Of a DNA stretch of 64,000 nt, positions 39,832 through 49,821 are shown piece by piece; the stretch's first letter is position 1; each line of letters opens with the position of its first letter. Source of the stretch: Emergomyces orientalis. Taxonomy: Eukaryota; Ascomycota; Eurotiomycetes; Onygenales; Ajellomycetaceae. The position numbers were made by a program, and so were the translations under genes. Location of the stretch: positions 186,001 through 250,000 of the forward strand of contig MOWL01000051.1 of the NCBI GenBank assembly GCA_002110485.1, given 5' to 3'. The notes below the pieces were generated by a model. That model worked only from the letters and a program-made list of their open reading frames with translations. It did no database searches and was not told where the DNA came from.

Positions 39832-39903
39832 ATGTGACTGTGTTTCTTTGGCTTTTGTTCAATTTCTTCCCTGTTTAATTTCTTCGCCCTTTTTTCTCTT
39901 TTT

Positions 39904-40194
39904 TTGTTGGAACCAGAAGTCAGTGTCGATTTTTTTTGGCTACTGGTAGCATTCACCATAGACGAAGAAGTAATTCAAATGAGCAAGCTTCTTAACAATG
40001 ACCCTGATCTCAAGAACCTGAGGATGCTGAAGGATACTCGGTCTTTTGAAGCTGTTGAACTTAGTTGGATCAAAATGAGGATGCATGGGCAGAAAATTAT
40101 TTCACATCATGACTATGAACCTAGTCCCAATGATTATAGGCTTCTCCATAGCAAAATAACTGAAATCGTCTCCGTATATACTAGAGCCGATTAA
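39904..40194 (+). CDS. Hypothetical ORF, 96 aa or less
   Basis: A frame from about 39980 (MSKLLNNDPDLKNLRMLKDT) to TAA at 40194 looks helical and coding-like, while the upstream part is T-rich and unlikely to be coding. No family recognised. It may be a remnant or the last exon of something larger. Confidence 0.3.
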   Translation: MLEPEVSVDFFWLLVAFTIDEEVIQMSKLLNNDPDLKNLRMLKDTRSFEAVELSWIKMRMHGQKIISHHDYEPSPNDYRLLHSKITEIVSVYTRAD

Positions 40195-41094
40195 ACCCTT
40201 TGGGCTTGACGTGGATAGGCAGCCCTTTTACCGTACATAGTTACATAACGCAACTGTCAACTAACAACCCCTGGCGAGCTTCAGACATCTTCCATCTACA
40301 CAGGATTACAGCTTTTCAAACACCGCTGCTTCTCATAGTTGCATCTATTAATCTCTCAATAATACATATCAATGTCTCAACTCCTCCTCCCTTTATCTCA
40401 GCACCCCGCTTCTCTGGTGTCCGGGTTCCCTGTAATTAGCACAGACATGTCCGCATAGCAGTTTATCGAGAATTCCAGTTTGGCAAATTGGCCGTTTTCA
40501 CAAGGGTTTTGGAGATGGCGGGGATTCCAGAGGTACAATAAGTGTTCCAGGCTGCTGCCTGAAGACCCCCATGTCAGTTGTTGAGCGACAAAACAGCTCG
40601 TTTATGACCTATCACATCGTGGCACACAAGGCTCCTTCGAGTTGGCAAGTTCCCGAGTGAAAAGCGCCACTCAGATAATTCATTGTGGCATCTTGAAAGA
40701 AAAAGAGTCTTTGCTGGGTCCATGAAACTATGAAATCACCACAGCGCTTGTGGGCATCCTGTTTTATTGTTCTATTTTCTTTTCCTCCGTACCTACCCAT
40801 ATCGAGGGCAACGTCTATATCATTCTATATTTGATGGAGGGTCGACAGCAAACTTGATTTGCCCGGCATAATCAAATCCTGGCTAAGTACTTTCAGCTTA
40901 GTTACATCAAATGATTGGTGTACAGGACGGTTGAGCACTATGAGCGTGATTGTATCTCCCAATGAGAGCACTGGGTTGTGCGGCTCTTCAAGACAGCGTT
41001 AGACTTATAAGATGCTCCGCGACTCTCCTCAAGAGCAGGAGAAACTACTACTTATGTATGTACCATCTTTATCATCCAAAATTCAGTTGCAGCC
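40195..41094. other. Intergenic, no gene recognised
   Basis: Short ORFs on both strands only, with no similarity that I can see. Leads into the promoter of the 41.1-kb gene. Confidence 0.4.
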
Positions 41095-41868
41095 ATGGCC
41101 AACAACCAGGCTCTTTTAAACTACCTGATGGTGGCACCTCCTGCTATTCCTATCCAAAATACCAACAAGACACCCAATACGACAAACCCAAACTATAGTT
41201 GGGGGGATATCAACAGTGTTGGTCAGTGGGCGGGATTCACATACGCTCATATCATGCAGCGCTATGGGACCCTGCTTCAGCAAGCACAAATTGAGAGCGA
41301 ACCAATGCCAAACTCCCCCCCACAGCCTATAAACACCGAGCCGATGTTCGCTTTCCGTTTCAACACCTACATCCAGAGTCGATTGCGTCGTGCGCTGCGA
41401 GCTGGCTTCCAGCCCCTTGCACCTCAGCTTGCAAATCTGCATCTTACTCCTATTACGGTTGATATCGGTGACGCAGCAACTATCATCGACAACTACCGAC
41501 CAGACATCGCTTTTTTCCAAGCTGATAGCCCACTGAATTCCTCACCAAATCGCTGTCCTGGTGATCTAAAAGTATCATGGAAGTGGGAATCTGGGTACAG
41601 GACGTCTTTGGTGCCAGCAGATCGCAGGGAGTATTTGCAAGTCCTGTCTCAGGTAAACTATTACATGGGACAGCATCGTGCACGGTACGGTTTTGTTTTG
41701 TCAGACACTGAGTTGGTACCGATTAAAAGGCTTGACGAGAATGGCAACCTACTGGTCGCACAGGCTATACCATGGGAAGCAAAAGGGCCTGGGCGTTTGA
41801 CTATTCTGCTGGGACTTTGGTATCTTGGGATGTTAGGCGCGGCGGATAATGACTGGCGGCTTCTATAA
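41095..41868 (+). CDS. PD-(D/E)XK nuclease-like protein
   Basis: Single-exon, 257 aa. In the middle, NYRPDIAFFQAD followed after a short loop by CPGDLKVSWKW has the P-D ... (D/E)-x-K arrangement of the restriction-endonuclease-like fold. Then comes a helix with a Gln/Tyr signature (REYLQVLSQVNYYMGQHRARYG) and a strand (FVLSDTELVPIKRL), as in fungal proteins of this superfamily. There is no signal peptide; location is probably nuclear or cytoplasmic. The gene is convergent with the kinase-like gene, with 123 bp between the stops. Assignment rests on motif spacing only. Catalysis is unproven, but the putative metal ligands and Lys are present. The ORF is intact. Confidence 0.6.
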   Translation: MANNQALLNYLMVAPPAIPIQNTNKTPNTTNPNYSWGDINSVGQWAGFTYAHIMQRYGTLLQQAQIESEPMPNSPPQPINTEPMFAFRFNTYIQSRLRRALRAGFQPLAPQLANLHLTPITVDIGDAATIIDNYRPDIAFFQADSPLNSSPNRCPGDLKVSWKWESGYRTSLVPADRREYLQVLSQVNYYMGQHRARYGFVLSDTELVPIKRLDENGNLLVAQAIPWEAKGPGRLTILLGLWYLGMLGAADNDWRLL

Positions 41869-41991
41869 TGCAGTCCTTTTTGGGAGTGTGCCCCAGCGCA
41901 GGCTAAGGAGTTGTTCCTAGTAGTATGTTGTGTTAGGCGGCAGACCCTTTTTTTGATCTTCTTCCTATAAAACTTGTCAGTCTCTATCGAA

Positions 41992-42794
41992 TCAGGAAAA
42001 TGGAGGAATGTACTGTCTGCGGAGACGAACAAGTAGCCGTCCGAAGCTTTCAACAACTTCGGTTTCAAACTCAATCCGGCCACGTCCCTTCTTTTCAATG
42101 TATGTGTCGTTGGGATAAACAATCGCAACATCAAAATCAACCCATATAACCCTCTCTTGATCACCAGGAACAATGAGAATATTTTTTGGGTAAGGATCAT
42201 TATGCTCGACTAAAGCCAGATGAATTTGCTGAATGCCGATGACAGCTTTCTGCATACGTTCTGTTGTATAAGTAACGCAGTTCATTACCAAAGGATTTGG
42301 CAGGTACTCGATTAGAATGGCACATGGAAAATCTGTGTCATGTCGAAAGGCATCTAGATAAGGAGCACAGTTGGCTGGGTCGATAGCTAGCATAAAACCA
42401 TAGAAATTAGGCACAGCGCCAGAATCACATATTTTGGACCGTTTAAACCTGCAATAGGCTCTGATCTCGCAGCGAGAGCGGTCCAAATCTCGAATACGAT
42501 CGCGGGCGTACCCAGGATCCCCATTATTGTGGAACTGCGTTGCATCATGATCAGGAAAAATGACACAGGTTAAGGAATGCACGCATGCTAAATGGAGGCG
42601 CGTACCACTTTCAAGACCCGTGGCTTGCCACAGTAGTTGACATGAAATATGGAGGACGCTTCTGAGACGTTTAGAGTTTCCTCAAATTCTATCTTCGCAA
42701 AATCGATGTCGAGCTTGAAATTGTCATCGAATCCTGCCTCGTCACGGTATATGGTGCCCTCCTTCCCGATTGACCCGAAGAAAGTGTCTGACAT
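41992..42794 (-). CDS. Small kinase-like protein, two exons
   Basis: Exon 1 is 42606-42794, the intron 42535-42605 (phase 0) and exon 2 41992-42534, giving 243 aa. Exon 1 ends in NYCGKPRVLKV, the equivalent of the ATP-anchoring Lys strand. Exon 2 has CAILIEYLP (hinge), a catalytic-loop equivalent VEHNDPYPKNILIV and the metal-binding strand RVIWVDFDVAIV. These match small fungal atypical kinases, distant from FunK1 and aminoglycoside-kinase-like folds. Domain length is below a canonical kinase, and the N-lobe is short and Gly-poor. All key residues (Lys, Asp-x4-Asn, Asp) can be placed, so it may be active. Substrate unknown. It is convergent with the nuclease-like gene. Confidence 0.65.
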
Positions 42795-42988
42795 GGATGA
42801 AAAGAAATTGGAGATAGTGCAGCACTGTTTATATGGATTATATGTAACTGAGTGGTACCTGATAGCTGCTCGTATGGTCAAATTAATATGCGAGACTTGA
42901 TGGCGCTGATGTTGGGTCACTGGTGAGACTATATATCGTTGGGCACGTGATTTGTTCGTCGGTATACCCATATGGCCGAATAGTTGGC

Positions 42989-43025
42989 CCCTAGGCTTCC
43001 TACTGACGGACTAGCCCCACCGCAC
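42989..43025. repeat. Short dispersed motif (copies at 43397-43432 and 55820-55857)
   Basis: Ccctaggcttcctagtacgg, followed by actagcgccccgcac, or close variants, occurs three times. The copies at 43397 and 55820 also share about 60 bp of 3' flank ending cagacgtccaaca. It probably belongs to an unclassified transposon. The surrounding 42795-43304 has no gene. Confidence 0.65.
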
Positions 43026-43088
43026 ATAGAAACCTCAGCTGCCATACAAGCAAACTTATGCTTAGTCATTAGCACGTGATCGGGATAT

Positions 43089-43134
43089 CCACGCGTAACC
43101 TCGGGGGGTGACTCAGCAAAAGCTTTTAACACCC
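43089..43134 (-). repeat. Inverted copy of the repeat at 22031-22078
   Basis: Ccacgcgtaacctcgggggg, then tgactcagcaaaagct, is the reverse complement of the 22-kb copy with a few differences. Confidence 0.6.
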
Positions 43135-43304
43135 TGCTCAAAATTTTCCAGCATGAAGAGATATTCTTGATTATTAAAAGGAGCGACAGCCAATTTAAGT
43201 ATTGTATGGGCTGACTGATATCTAACCTTCAGGGGATTAACATCCAGACACAAGGAGTAGGTCCTGTGATCGCTGCTCTATGTTTGTAACTGACCAGTGT
43301 CAGC

Positions 43305-43645
43305 GTAACGTATTTCACCATGAGCTTGCGCACACCACGACCTTGCGCACTTAATCACATGATATAAAACTCTATTTAATGACCTCTGAAGTGCTGGAGC
43401 CCTAGGCTTCCTAGTACGGACTAGCGCCCCGCACACTGTATATTACCCACTAGATAGCAACCAATCAGACGTCCAACATGAAGTCTGAAGGTCAATGCTC
43501 AATTAGTTGATTAGTAATATGATTACTAATGAAGATATGGGAGAAAATCTAGATTGGGGTTGAAATTGTACTATTTTAATTGGTGTTCTCTATACAAGGC
43601 TATATCATGTGATTTAGTGCGCAAGGTCGTGGTGAAATACGTTAA
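43305..43645. mobile_element. MITE with about 45-bp terminal inverted repeats
   Basis: The left end gtaacgtatttcaccatgag ... cgaccttgcgcacttaatca ... catgatata is mirrored at 43601-43646. The left arm carries a 17-bp tandem duplication of the caccatgagcttgcgca / caccacgaccttgcgca type. The interior includes the 43397 motif. There is no ORF. It ends three bases before the open frame of the NLR gene, so it appears to have cut off that gene's 5' part. Confidence 0.8.
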
Positions 43646-43647
43646 CT

Positions 43648-46384
43648 GTGCCAGCTCACATAAGCACCTTGGACCCCACTGTATGCCGTTTCGTTGAAGA
43701 TCAGCACTGGTCCCCTAGAAAGCGTCTCAAAGAATTCCTCAGCAACCCTGCTACAACATCCGTTTCTGAGATGGACAGAACGTACCTGCCGATATTGAAC
43801 CAACTTCTGACCGGCCGAAACGATGCCGATTCGGACAGACTAAATCAAGAGTTCCATGAAATAATTGGTGTTATTATTCTCCTTGCCAGCCCACTTTCAA
43901 GCAATGCCCTCACTAGGTTAATACATGTACAGGGGAATCTTGAGGACGCTGGCGATACTATCAGGAATAGATTAGACTCCTTTCGCTCGGTTCTGCGCGT
44001 ACCAGGTGATCCGGCTATGCCAGTCAGGATTCTACATTTATCCTTCCGAGACTTTCTCCTCAACACTAAATCTGCGTTTCGTGTGGATGAGAAAGAAACA
44101 CACAGGAAGATAGCTTCTCATTGTCTTCGCGTCATGAGCAACTGCCTCAAGCACAATATATGTGGCCTACCCAGTTATGGAACGGAACGTGCGGAAATTG
44201 ATAGCCAGACAATCCAGCAAAGCATCACAACAGATCTGCAATACTCATGTCGTTACTGGGCGTATCATGTCGAGCAAAGCGAAGGCCGTACCTCAGAAAT
44301 GAATATTTTATCATTTCTGAAAGAGCATTTCCTGCATTGGCTGGAAGCAATGAGTTTAATGGGATTCATGTCGAAGTCTGTTGGTATTATATATACACTG
44401 CAGTCAGTCATAAATGTAAGTCTCGACAAACAGCTTCACTGTATAAAGTCACTAATATTATATAATCTAGACTCAGAGGGATTCTGAAGCATCAGCGTTT
44501 CTACTTGATGCAAAACGATTTATTCTTAAAAACACACATATTGTTGACGCTGCTCCACTACAGCTTTATTGTTCTGGACTGGTCTTCGCGCCCAAGAGGT
44601 CAATTATCAGAAGAATATTTGAGAACGAGCTTCCCAGGCAGATATGTATACTCCCACAGGTAGAAAATGCATGGGGCGCGGAACTGCAGACCCTCGAGGG
44701 CCATTCCGGTTCGGTTAACACTGTGGTCTTCTCTCCAGACGGTCGAACAGTGGCATCCGGCTCAGATGATGAGACTGTCCGGCTCTGGGATGCCAGCACG
44801 GGAGCGGAACTGCAGACCCTCAAGGGCCATTCCGGTTTGGTTAACACTGTGGTCTTCTCTCCAGACGGTCGAACGGTGGCCTCCGGCTCATATGATGAGA
44901 CGGTCCGGCTCTGGGATGCCAGCACAGGAGCAGAACTGCAGACCCTCGAGGGCCATTCCGGTTCGGTTAACACTGTGATCTTCTCTCCAGACGGTCGAAC
45001 AGTGGCCTCCGGCTCATACGATAAGACGGTCCAGCTCTGGGATGCCAGCACAGGAGCGGAACTGCAGACCCTCAAGGGCCATTCCGGTTCGGTTAACACC
45101 GTGGTCTTCTCTCCAGACGGTCAAACGGTAGCCTCCGGTTCAGGTGATAAGACGGTCCGGCTCTGGGATGCCAGCACGGGAGCGGAACTGCAGACCCTCG
45201 AGGGCCATTCCAGTTCAGTTAACACTGTGGTCTTCTCTCCAGACGGTCGAACAGTGGCCTCCGACTCATACGATAAGACGGTCCGGCTCTGGGATGCCAG
45301 CACGGGAGCGGAACTGCAGACCCTCAAGGGCCATTCCGGTTCGGTTAACACTGTGGTCTTCTCTCCAGACGGTCGAACAGTGGCCTCCGGCTCATACGAT
45401 GAGACTGTCCGGCTCTGGGATGCCAGCACAGGAGCGGAACTGCAGACCCTCAAGGGCCATTCTGCTCCAGTTAACACTGTGGTCTTCTCTCCAGACGGTC
45501 GAACAGTGGCCTCCGGCTCATACGATAAGACGGTCCGGCTCTGGCATGCAAGCACAGGAGCGGAACTGCAGACCCTCGAGGGCCATTCCAGTTCGGTTAA
45601 CACTGTGGTCTTCTCTCTAGACGGTCGAACGGTGGCCTCCGGCTCATATGATGAGACGGTCCGGCTCTGGGATGCCAGCACAGGAGCGGAACTGCAGACC
45701 CTCGAGGGCCATTCTGCTCTAGTTAACACCGTGGTCTTCTCTCCAGACGGTCGAACAGTGGCCTCCGGCTCATACGATAAGACGGTCCGGCTCTGGGATG
45801 CCAGCACAGGAGCGGAACTGCAGACCCTCGGGGGCCATTCTGATTGGGTTAACACCGTGGTCTTCTCTCCAGACGGTCGAACGGTGGCCTCCGGCTCATA
45901 CGATAAGACGGTCCGGCTCTGGGATGCCAGCACGGGAGCGGAACTGCAGACCCTCGAGGGCCATTCCGGTTCGGTTAACACCGTGGTCTTCTCTCCAGAC
46001 GGTCGAACGGTGGCCTCCGGCTCATACGATAAGACGGTCCGGCTCTGGGATGCCAGCACGGGAGCACTGCACGAGATATTTCCTACACAGGGAACAGTTT
46101 CTGACTTGAGCTTTTCTCAACAAGGCGTATACCTGAATACCAACTGGGGTTCTTTTGATATCCGGTCCTGGGATGACAATTGGCCTCCGGTTTCACACGA
46201 GACCACTACTCGAGTATTTGTTAATAGTGATTGGATTACTTATGAAGATGCAAAAGTACTATGGCTGCCTCATGAGTATCGCCATCCTCAGTGCTCTGCT
46301 GTCAGACATGGTGTCATTGCTTTTGGATATTCAACCGGAATGGTAACTGTTATAGGGTTTTCACGGGATAATGACTATTTTTAG
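43648..46384 (+). CDS. NACHT-WD40 NLR (HET-E/NWD type), lacking effector and NACHT core
   Basis: Exon 1 43648-44415, intron 44416-44476 (phase 0) and exon 2 44477-46384 give 891 aa. The frame opens inside the region C-terminal to the NACHT NTPase (PTVCRFVEDQHWSPRKRLKE, FHEIIGVIILLASPLSSNAL, ILHLSFRDFLLN). It continues through the conserved linker (QLYCSGLVFAPKRSIIRRIF) and eleven 42-residue WD40 repeats, and ends in the family's C-terminal cap (WLPHEYRHPQCSA). Such NLRs act in fungal non-self recognition: WD40 ligand binding triggers NACHT oligomerisation and an N-terminal death effector. Walker A/B and any HET or other effector domain are missing. The first ATG lies only two bases after the MITE, so expression of a sensor-only protein would depend on a new promoter. 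No nonsense codon occurs in the remaining frame. Confidence 0.85.
44681..46066 (+). repeat. Eleven 126-bp WD40-coding repeats
   Basis: Exactly 11 x 126 bp. Units are nearly identical at DNA level (ttctctccagacggtcgaac, ctctgggatgccagcac). Differences concentrate at codons after GHS (GS, GL, SS, AP, AL, DW), at the E/K/G of L-x-GH and at the SYDK/SYDE/SDDE/SGDK block. Long antisense ORFs across the array are by-products. Confidence 0.95.
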
Positions 46385-47304
46385 TTCATAATTTTATCCT
46401 CTCTGATTTTCTAATCCCTACTCAAAACGAGGGTTCGGGATAGCTGAACAATATATATTTATCTAATTCACCACTAGAGTACTCAACAGTTTTCGACTTG
46501 GCTCTGGAAGGGTGTGGCAAATTGTCGCAGATGCCACTGTCTTGTTCTTTCCAAAAGGGATCGTTGTTGGACTCCACGTGATTCCCAATATTAGTCATCA
46601 TCCAACTTTAACTAACTAACTACTTCTAGTACTGATTGGTCAAGAACGGATTTGCTCGCTGCCTTCACTGCAAATCTCCCGCCACTAAGTCAAGCAGGGA
46701 TGGAGAAGGTTCTTAACTTTATTGATCTACTATAGAACCAAGAGAGAAGGTGATATTTCCAGAGTTGATAGGCCTGCTTAGTCATACAACCATATTATGA
46801 CCCACACAAGTTGTCTTTTCGGTGGAAAGAGAAGTTTTAGACTCCGGCGTGATGTGAAGCAACGTCAGCAGGGAGCACCTACCTACCCTAGGATGAGGCT
46901 GTTGGTAAACTTTACCTAGAAACCCAGACGCACGCTTAAACTAAACTGCAAGATGCACAGTAAAACTCAGATGCTGTAAACTAATGGAGATGCAGTGTAT
47001 TGATAGCGTGAATTCTTCTTGTTTTCTCCTTTAATACACCATGCCTTTGACTGACTGTTGATAATCAACAGCCAAGTCTATGTTTAAGACCCCTACAAGT
47101 TTTGAAAGTTGAGAAATCAGCCTAAGCATACCAATAACTACATATACCCGATTCACTCAAGATTGAGCAACTTCCCAATCTTGTTGCTCTCCTTCAGAAT
47201 CCGGCGGGCCCCTAATCAATGTCTTTCCGTTGTTTTCCCTGCCAATGTCCCTATTACAAAACTACGACTGTACGAATCTAGTGCTGCAGACAAAGCATTG
47301 CTAC
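46385..47304. other. Intergenic, no gene recognised
   Basis: AT-rich 3' flank of the NLR with only short ORFs. Confidence 0.4.
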
Positions 47305-47562
47305 CTAATAACTCTTTATATACCCAGTGATATCTCGACAACATGATCCACAGGTCTCTGGGTCAGGATGTGATGTTGTGGATGCGGAGGAATTGAGGAT
47401 CGCCGGGCCATCAAACAGAGCCCCATACTCTGGGAGGCTATTGTCCATACGGCGTCTCGTTCTCCGTAGCTCTCGCGGCGGGGATCGAGGTGCGTCCGTC
47501 TCTGCATCCGTATCGTCGTTGATGACAATGGTGCTGCGGGGTTAAGTTTCGGTAGAAGCCAT
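47305..47562 (-). pseudogene. Internally deleted relic of the RING orphan family
   Basis: The minus-strand frame starts MASTET, then TAA, and continues in frame as PRSTIVINDDTDAETDAP, a basic ELRRTRRR patch and a tail ending CGSCCRDITGYIKSY. The intact relative at 12.3 kb begins MASADNLRTVIIISDEK, has the same RTRR patch and ends CSKCGSSITGILKSY. So the N-terminus, the last Cys pair of the RING and the C-terminus are all present, but the coiled coil and most of the RING are deleted. The early stop is at codon 7 (TAA). A TATA-like gtatatgc lies upstream near 47712. Confidence 0.65.
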
Positions 47563-48292
47563 GGCTCTGAACACGCTCGTTGATGTTGGGTCACCTTGGG
47601 CCATGCGAACAGGGCCCCTCGCCGGTGAGTTTCTTGCGGCGGTGGATGGAGAGTGGAAAAGGAATTTAAAGAAATATGGAGTCCGGCCCGGGGGGAAGGG
47701 AAGGCCATGCATATACCCAACGGCCGAACGAGAGGTCACGATTCTACCTCTCTGTTGACGTAGAGGTTGCGTATGATGGCGGAAAGGGGCGTTGATGCGG
47801 GATGTTGCTCCAGCCACTAACCAGGACCGGGGACGCTCGGGTTATGCTTCAGAGTGAGAAGAACGATGGATCTGGAGGCGACGGGAGCCCTCTGTGTATA
47901 CCAAGAAACTTGGGGCAGCCACCGGGTGCTCGTGCTCGTTTCGGGTTGTTCTCTCCAGGCATTGAAGCACGGCGCAGCAGCCAACAATATCCGAGGACGA
48001 AGTCTGAAAATAGAACCCATGCAGCAGTGGCGTCCCTTCCACAGCTGTCGCATGCGGATCACCATGGTGGGGGGCAGAGGGTAGGTATCATTCGGCCGTG
48101 GCTGCGGACTGCGTACAGTAGAAAAAGGGAACGCATGGCATTGCGGTGGACAGGTGGCTCGGCTTCTCCGGTTATATACTGTGGCGAGCCTGCCTACCAA
48201 GGACCGTTAATGAACGGGTAGGAGAGGCCAACTCGTGGCTGATCACGATATCACTTTCACGTACACGGATTAGCACGGATTAGCATTATGCC
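47563..48292. other. Intergenic; upstream region of the RING relic
   Basis: GC-richer sequence. An antisense-length ORF (47817-48200, minus) is Arg/Pro/Ser-rich and looks non-coding. No supported gene. Confidence 0.4.
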
Positions 48293-49651
48293 TCACCTTC
48301 CGGGGCTGGCAGATGCTGCTGGGACACCGGCGGGTTCGGCTGTACGTATTCCCCTCTCTTGTTTCCGAAGCGTAGACACCCGCTGGCGCAGCGCCGATTC
48401 CGTTCTTTCTGGAAAACAACTCTCTATCTCCGGCCAGGGTCGGCGCTCCTCCATCATGCTCAGGAGCCGTGCGTCATCCTCGGGGAGCCATCGCCACAGC
48501 TTGTCTCTGTGGCCCTTCCTCCCCTCGCCGCGCTCACGCCGAGATTTTCCGACCTTGTGAGGAGCCGAGCGACCGGCTGACCGCACACTCTCGTCTCCCA
48601 CCCATATTGCCGGTGTTGAGTCGTACATGCAACTCGCCAAAGCACCTTCAAACAGCCAAGAAAGGAACTGCAGACGCTCGTCGAGCGGCAGCGACAGGAA
48701 ATGGGGGCGAAGGGCTGTGGAGGAACCTTCCATAGACGATGCAGAGGCAACGTGAAGCCGCTTTGCGGCCGGTTCTTCTGGTTGCTGTGGCCCTCGCTTG
48801 CGCCTCCTGAACTGTTCGTCGCTGAGGAAGTCGTCACTCGTGCTGTAGGAGCAAGGAACATCAACGTCAGTGCCGCAACGGGCGGGGTGAATCTGCCGAT
48901 GATCCAGAACGTGAGTATCATCAACTGCTTGAGAATTTCTACTCCAGCCGTCAGGCCTCTCTCCGTATCCTCGGTGATGGTTGGGGTTGTCACAGAACAT
49001 AGACAGGGGAGGTACAGGATAGCGATAAATGGCCTTTGGGTTGGCAAGATCATCGCCTTGCTGGACAGGCTGGTGAAGGTCACTAATGTCCCAAGGCGCG
49101 TCGTCGGCAAGGATCGTTGGGTCAATGGGGATGTTGTTCTGGAGATCCGGGAGCCTGAAGAAATCTTCTAAGCTACCATCCGAGCTAGCTATGCTTGGCG
49201 ACGATGAATCAGCCCCTATGGCGCCTCTCCCAAGGGGAGGCAGTTCGGTCGGCGTATCAGAGATATCATCTTGTACGTCACGGGCAGGGGTGGGATGCGA
49301 ATTCGGGGTGTGTTGTGCCAGGTCACAGAGAGATGATACGCGATGCCGGGGATTCTCCGAACTGGGTGGTGGTATAGACATCTCTCTTGGGTGAGAGGGG
49401 GAGCTCAACGGCGCACACGGCTGAGTATTACCGCTGATAGGCACGCAAACTTCAGCCGGCGGCTTCAAAGGAAGGCCATGCTTGGGGGGCAGCAGGGTGT
49501 TGGGGGAGACATCACAACGCGGGGCTGGGGCTGGGGGAGGGGGTTTTCTGGATTCTGGGGTGCGAGAATTGGGGCATTTGCGCAGTGAGAATGACTTGGG
49601 GTGCCGCGGCGTCCACGGCTTGAAGTTGTTCACATGAAACGCGAGGGCCAT
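48293..49651 (-). CDS. Myb/SANT-like DNA-binding protein
   Basis: Single-exon, 452 aa, GC-rich. Residues 1-230 are disordered and Pro/Ser-rich. A basic patch (RRRKRGPQQPEEPAAKRLH) near residue 285 could be a nuclear signal. The C-terminus holds a SANT/Myb-like helix-turn-helix (LWRWLPEDDARLLSMMEERR, PWPEIESCFPERTESALRQR), with the Trp/acidic start and the R-T-x-x-A-L-R-x-R recognition helix of fungal Myb-like proteins. It probably acts as a transcription factor or chromatin protein; targets unknown. It has a TATA box and an intact frame. Base composition is like the neighbouring pho88 region and unlike the AT-rich flanks. Confidence 0.75.
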   Translation of the reverse strand: MALAFHVNNFKPWTPRHPKSFSLRKCPNSRTPESRKPPPPAPAPRCDVSPNTLLPPKHGLPLKPPAEVCVPISGNTQPCAPLSSPSHPREMSIPPPSSENPRHRVSSLCDLAQHTPNSHPTPARDVQDDISDTPTELPPLGRGAIGADSSSPSIASSDGSLEDFFRLPDLQNNIPIDPTILADDAPWDISDLHQPVQQGDDLANPKAIYRYPVPPLSMFCDNPNHHRGYGERPDGWSRNSQAVDDTHVLDHRQIHPARCGTDVDVPCSYSTSDDFLSDEQFRRRKRGPQQPEEPAAKRLHVASASSMEGSSTALRPHFLSLPLDERLQFLSWLFEGALASCMYDSTPAIWVGDESVRSAGRSAPHKVGKSRRERGEGRKGHRDKLWRWLPEDDARLLSMMEERRPWPEIESCFPERTESALRQRVSTLRKQERGIRTAEPAGVPAASASPGR

Positions 49652-49812
49652 CTAGGAGTAGGAGATTGGGGATCTGAGAGGGGAGATTCCGAGTCAGAGG
49701 TGAATCGGGGGAGTAGGGAGGAGAGTGGGGCATTGGGCCTGCTGGGAAGAGCGTGCGCGGGCAAGAGAAACGGATCACGAAATGCCAGTGATTCCGTAGG
49801 AGGCTCGGCCAC

Positions 49813-49821
49813 CCTTTATAG
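49813..49821 (-). promoter_or_regulatory. TATA box of the Myb-like gene
   Basis: Actataaag on the minus strand, about 165 bp before the ATG at 49651. Confidence 0.5.

Noticed and set aside
44566..46059. Long antisense ORFs across the WD40 array
   Set aside because: They arise because the 126-bp unit is a multiple of three; they are arginine/serine-rich mirrors of the repeat with no features of their own.
47817..48200. 127-aa minus-strand ORF
   Set aside because: Arg/Pro/Ser-rich, overlaps the upstream region of the RING relic, and several frames are equally open.
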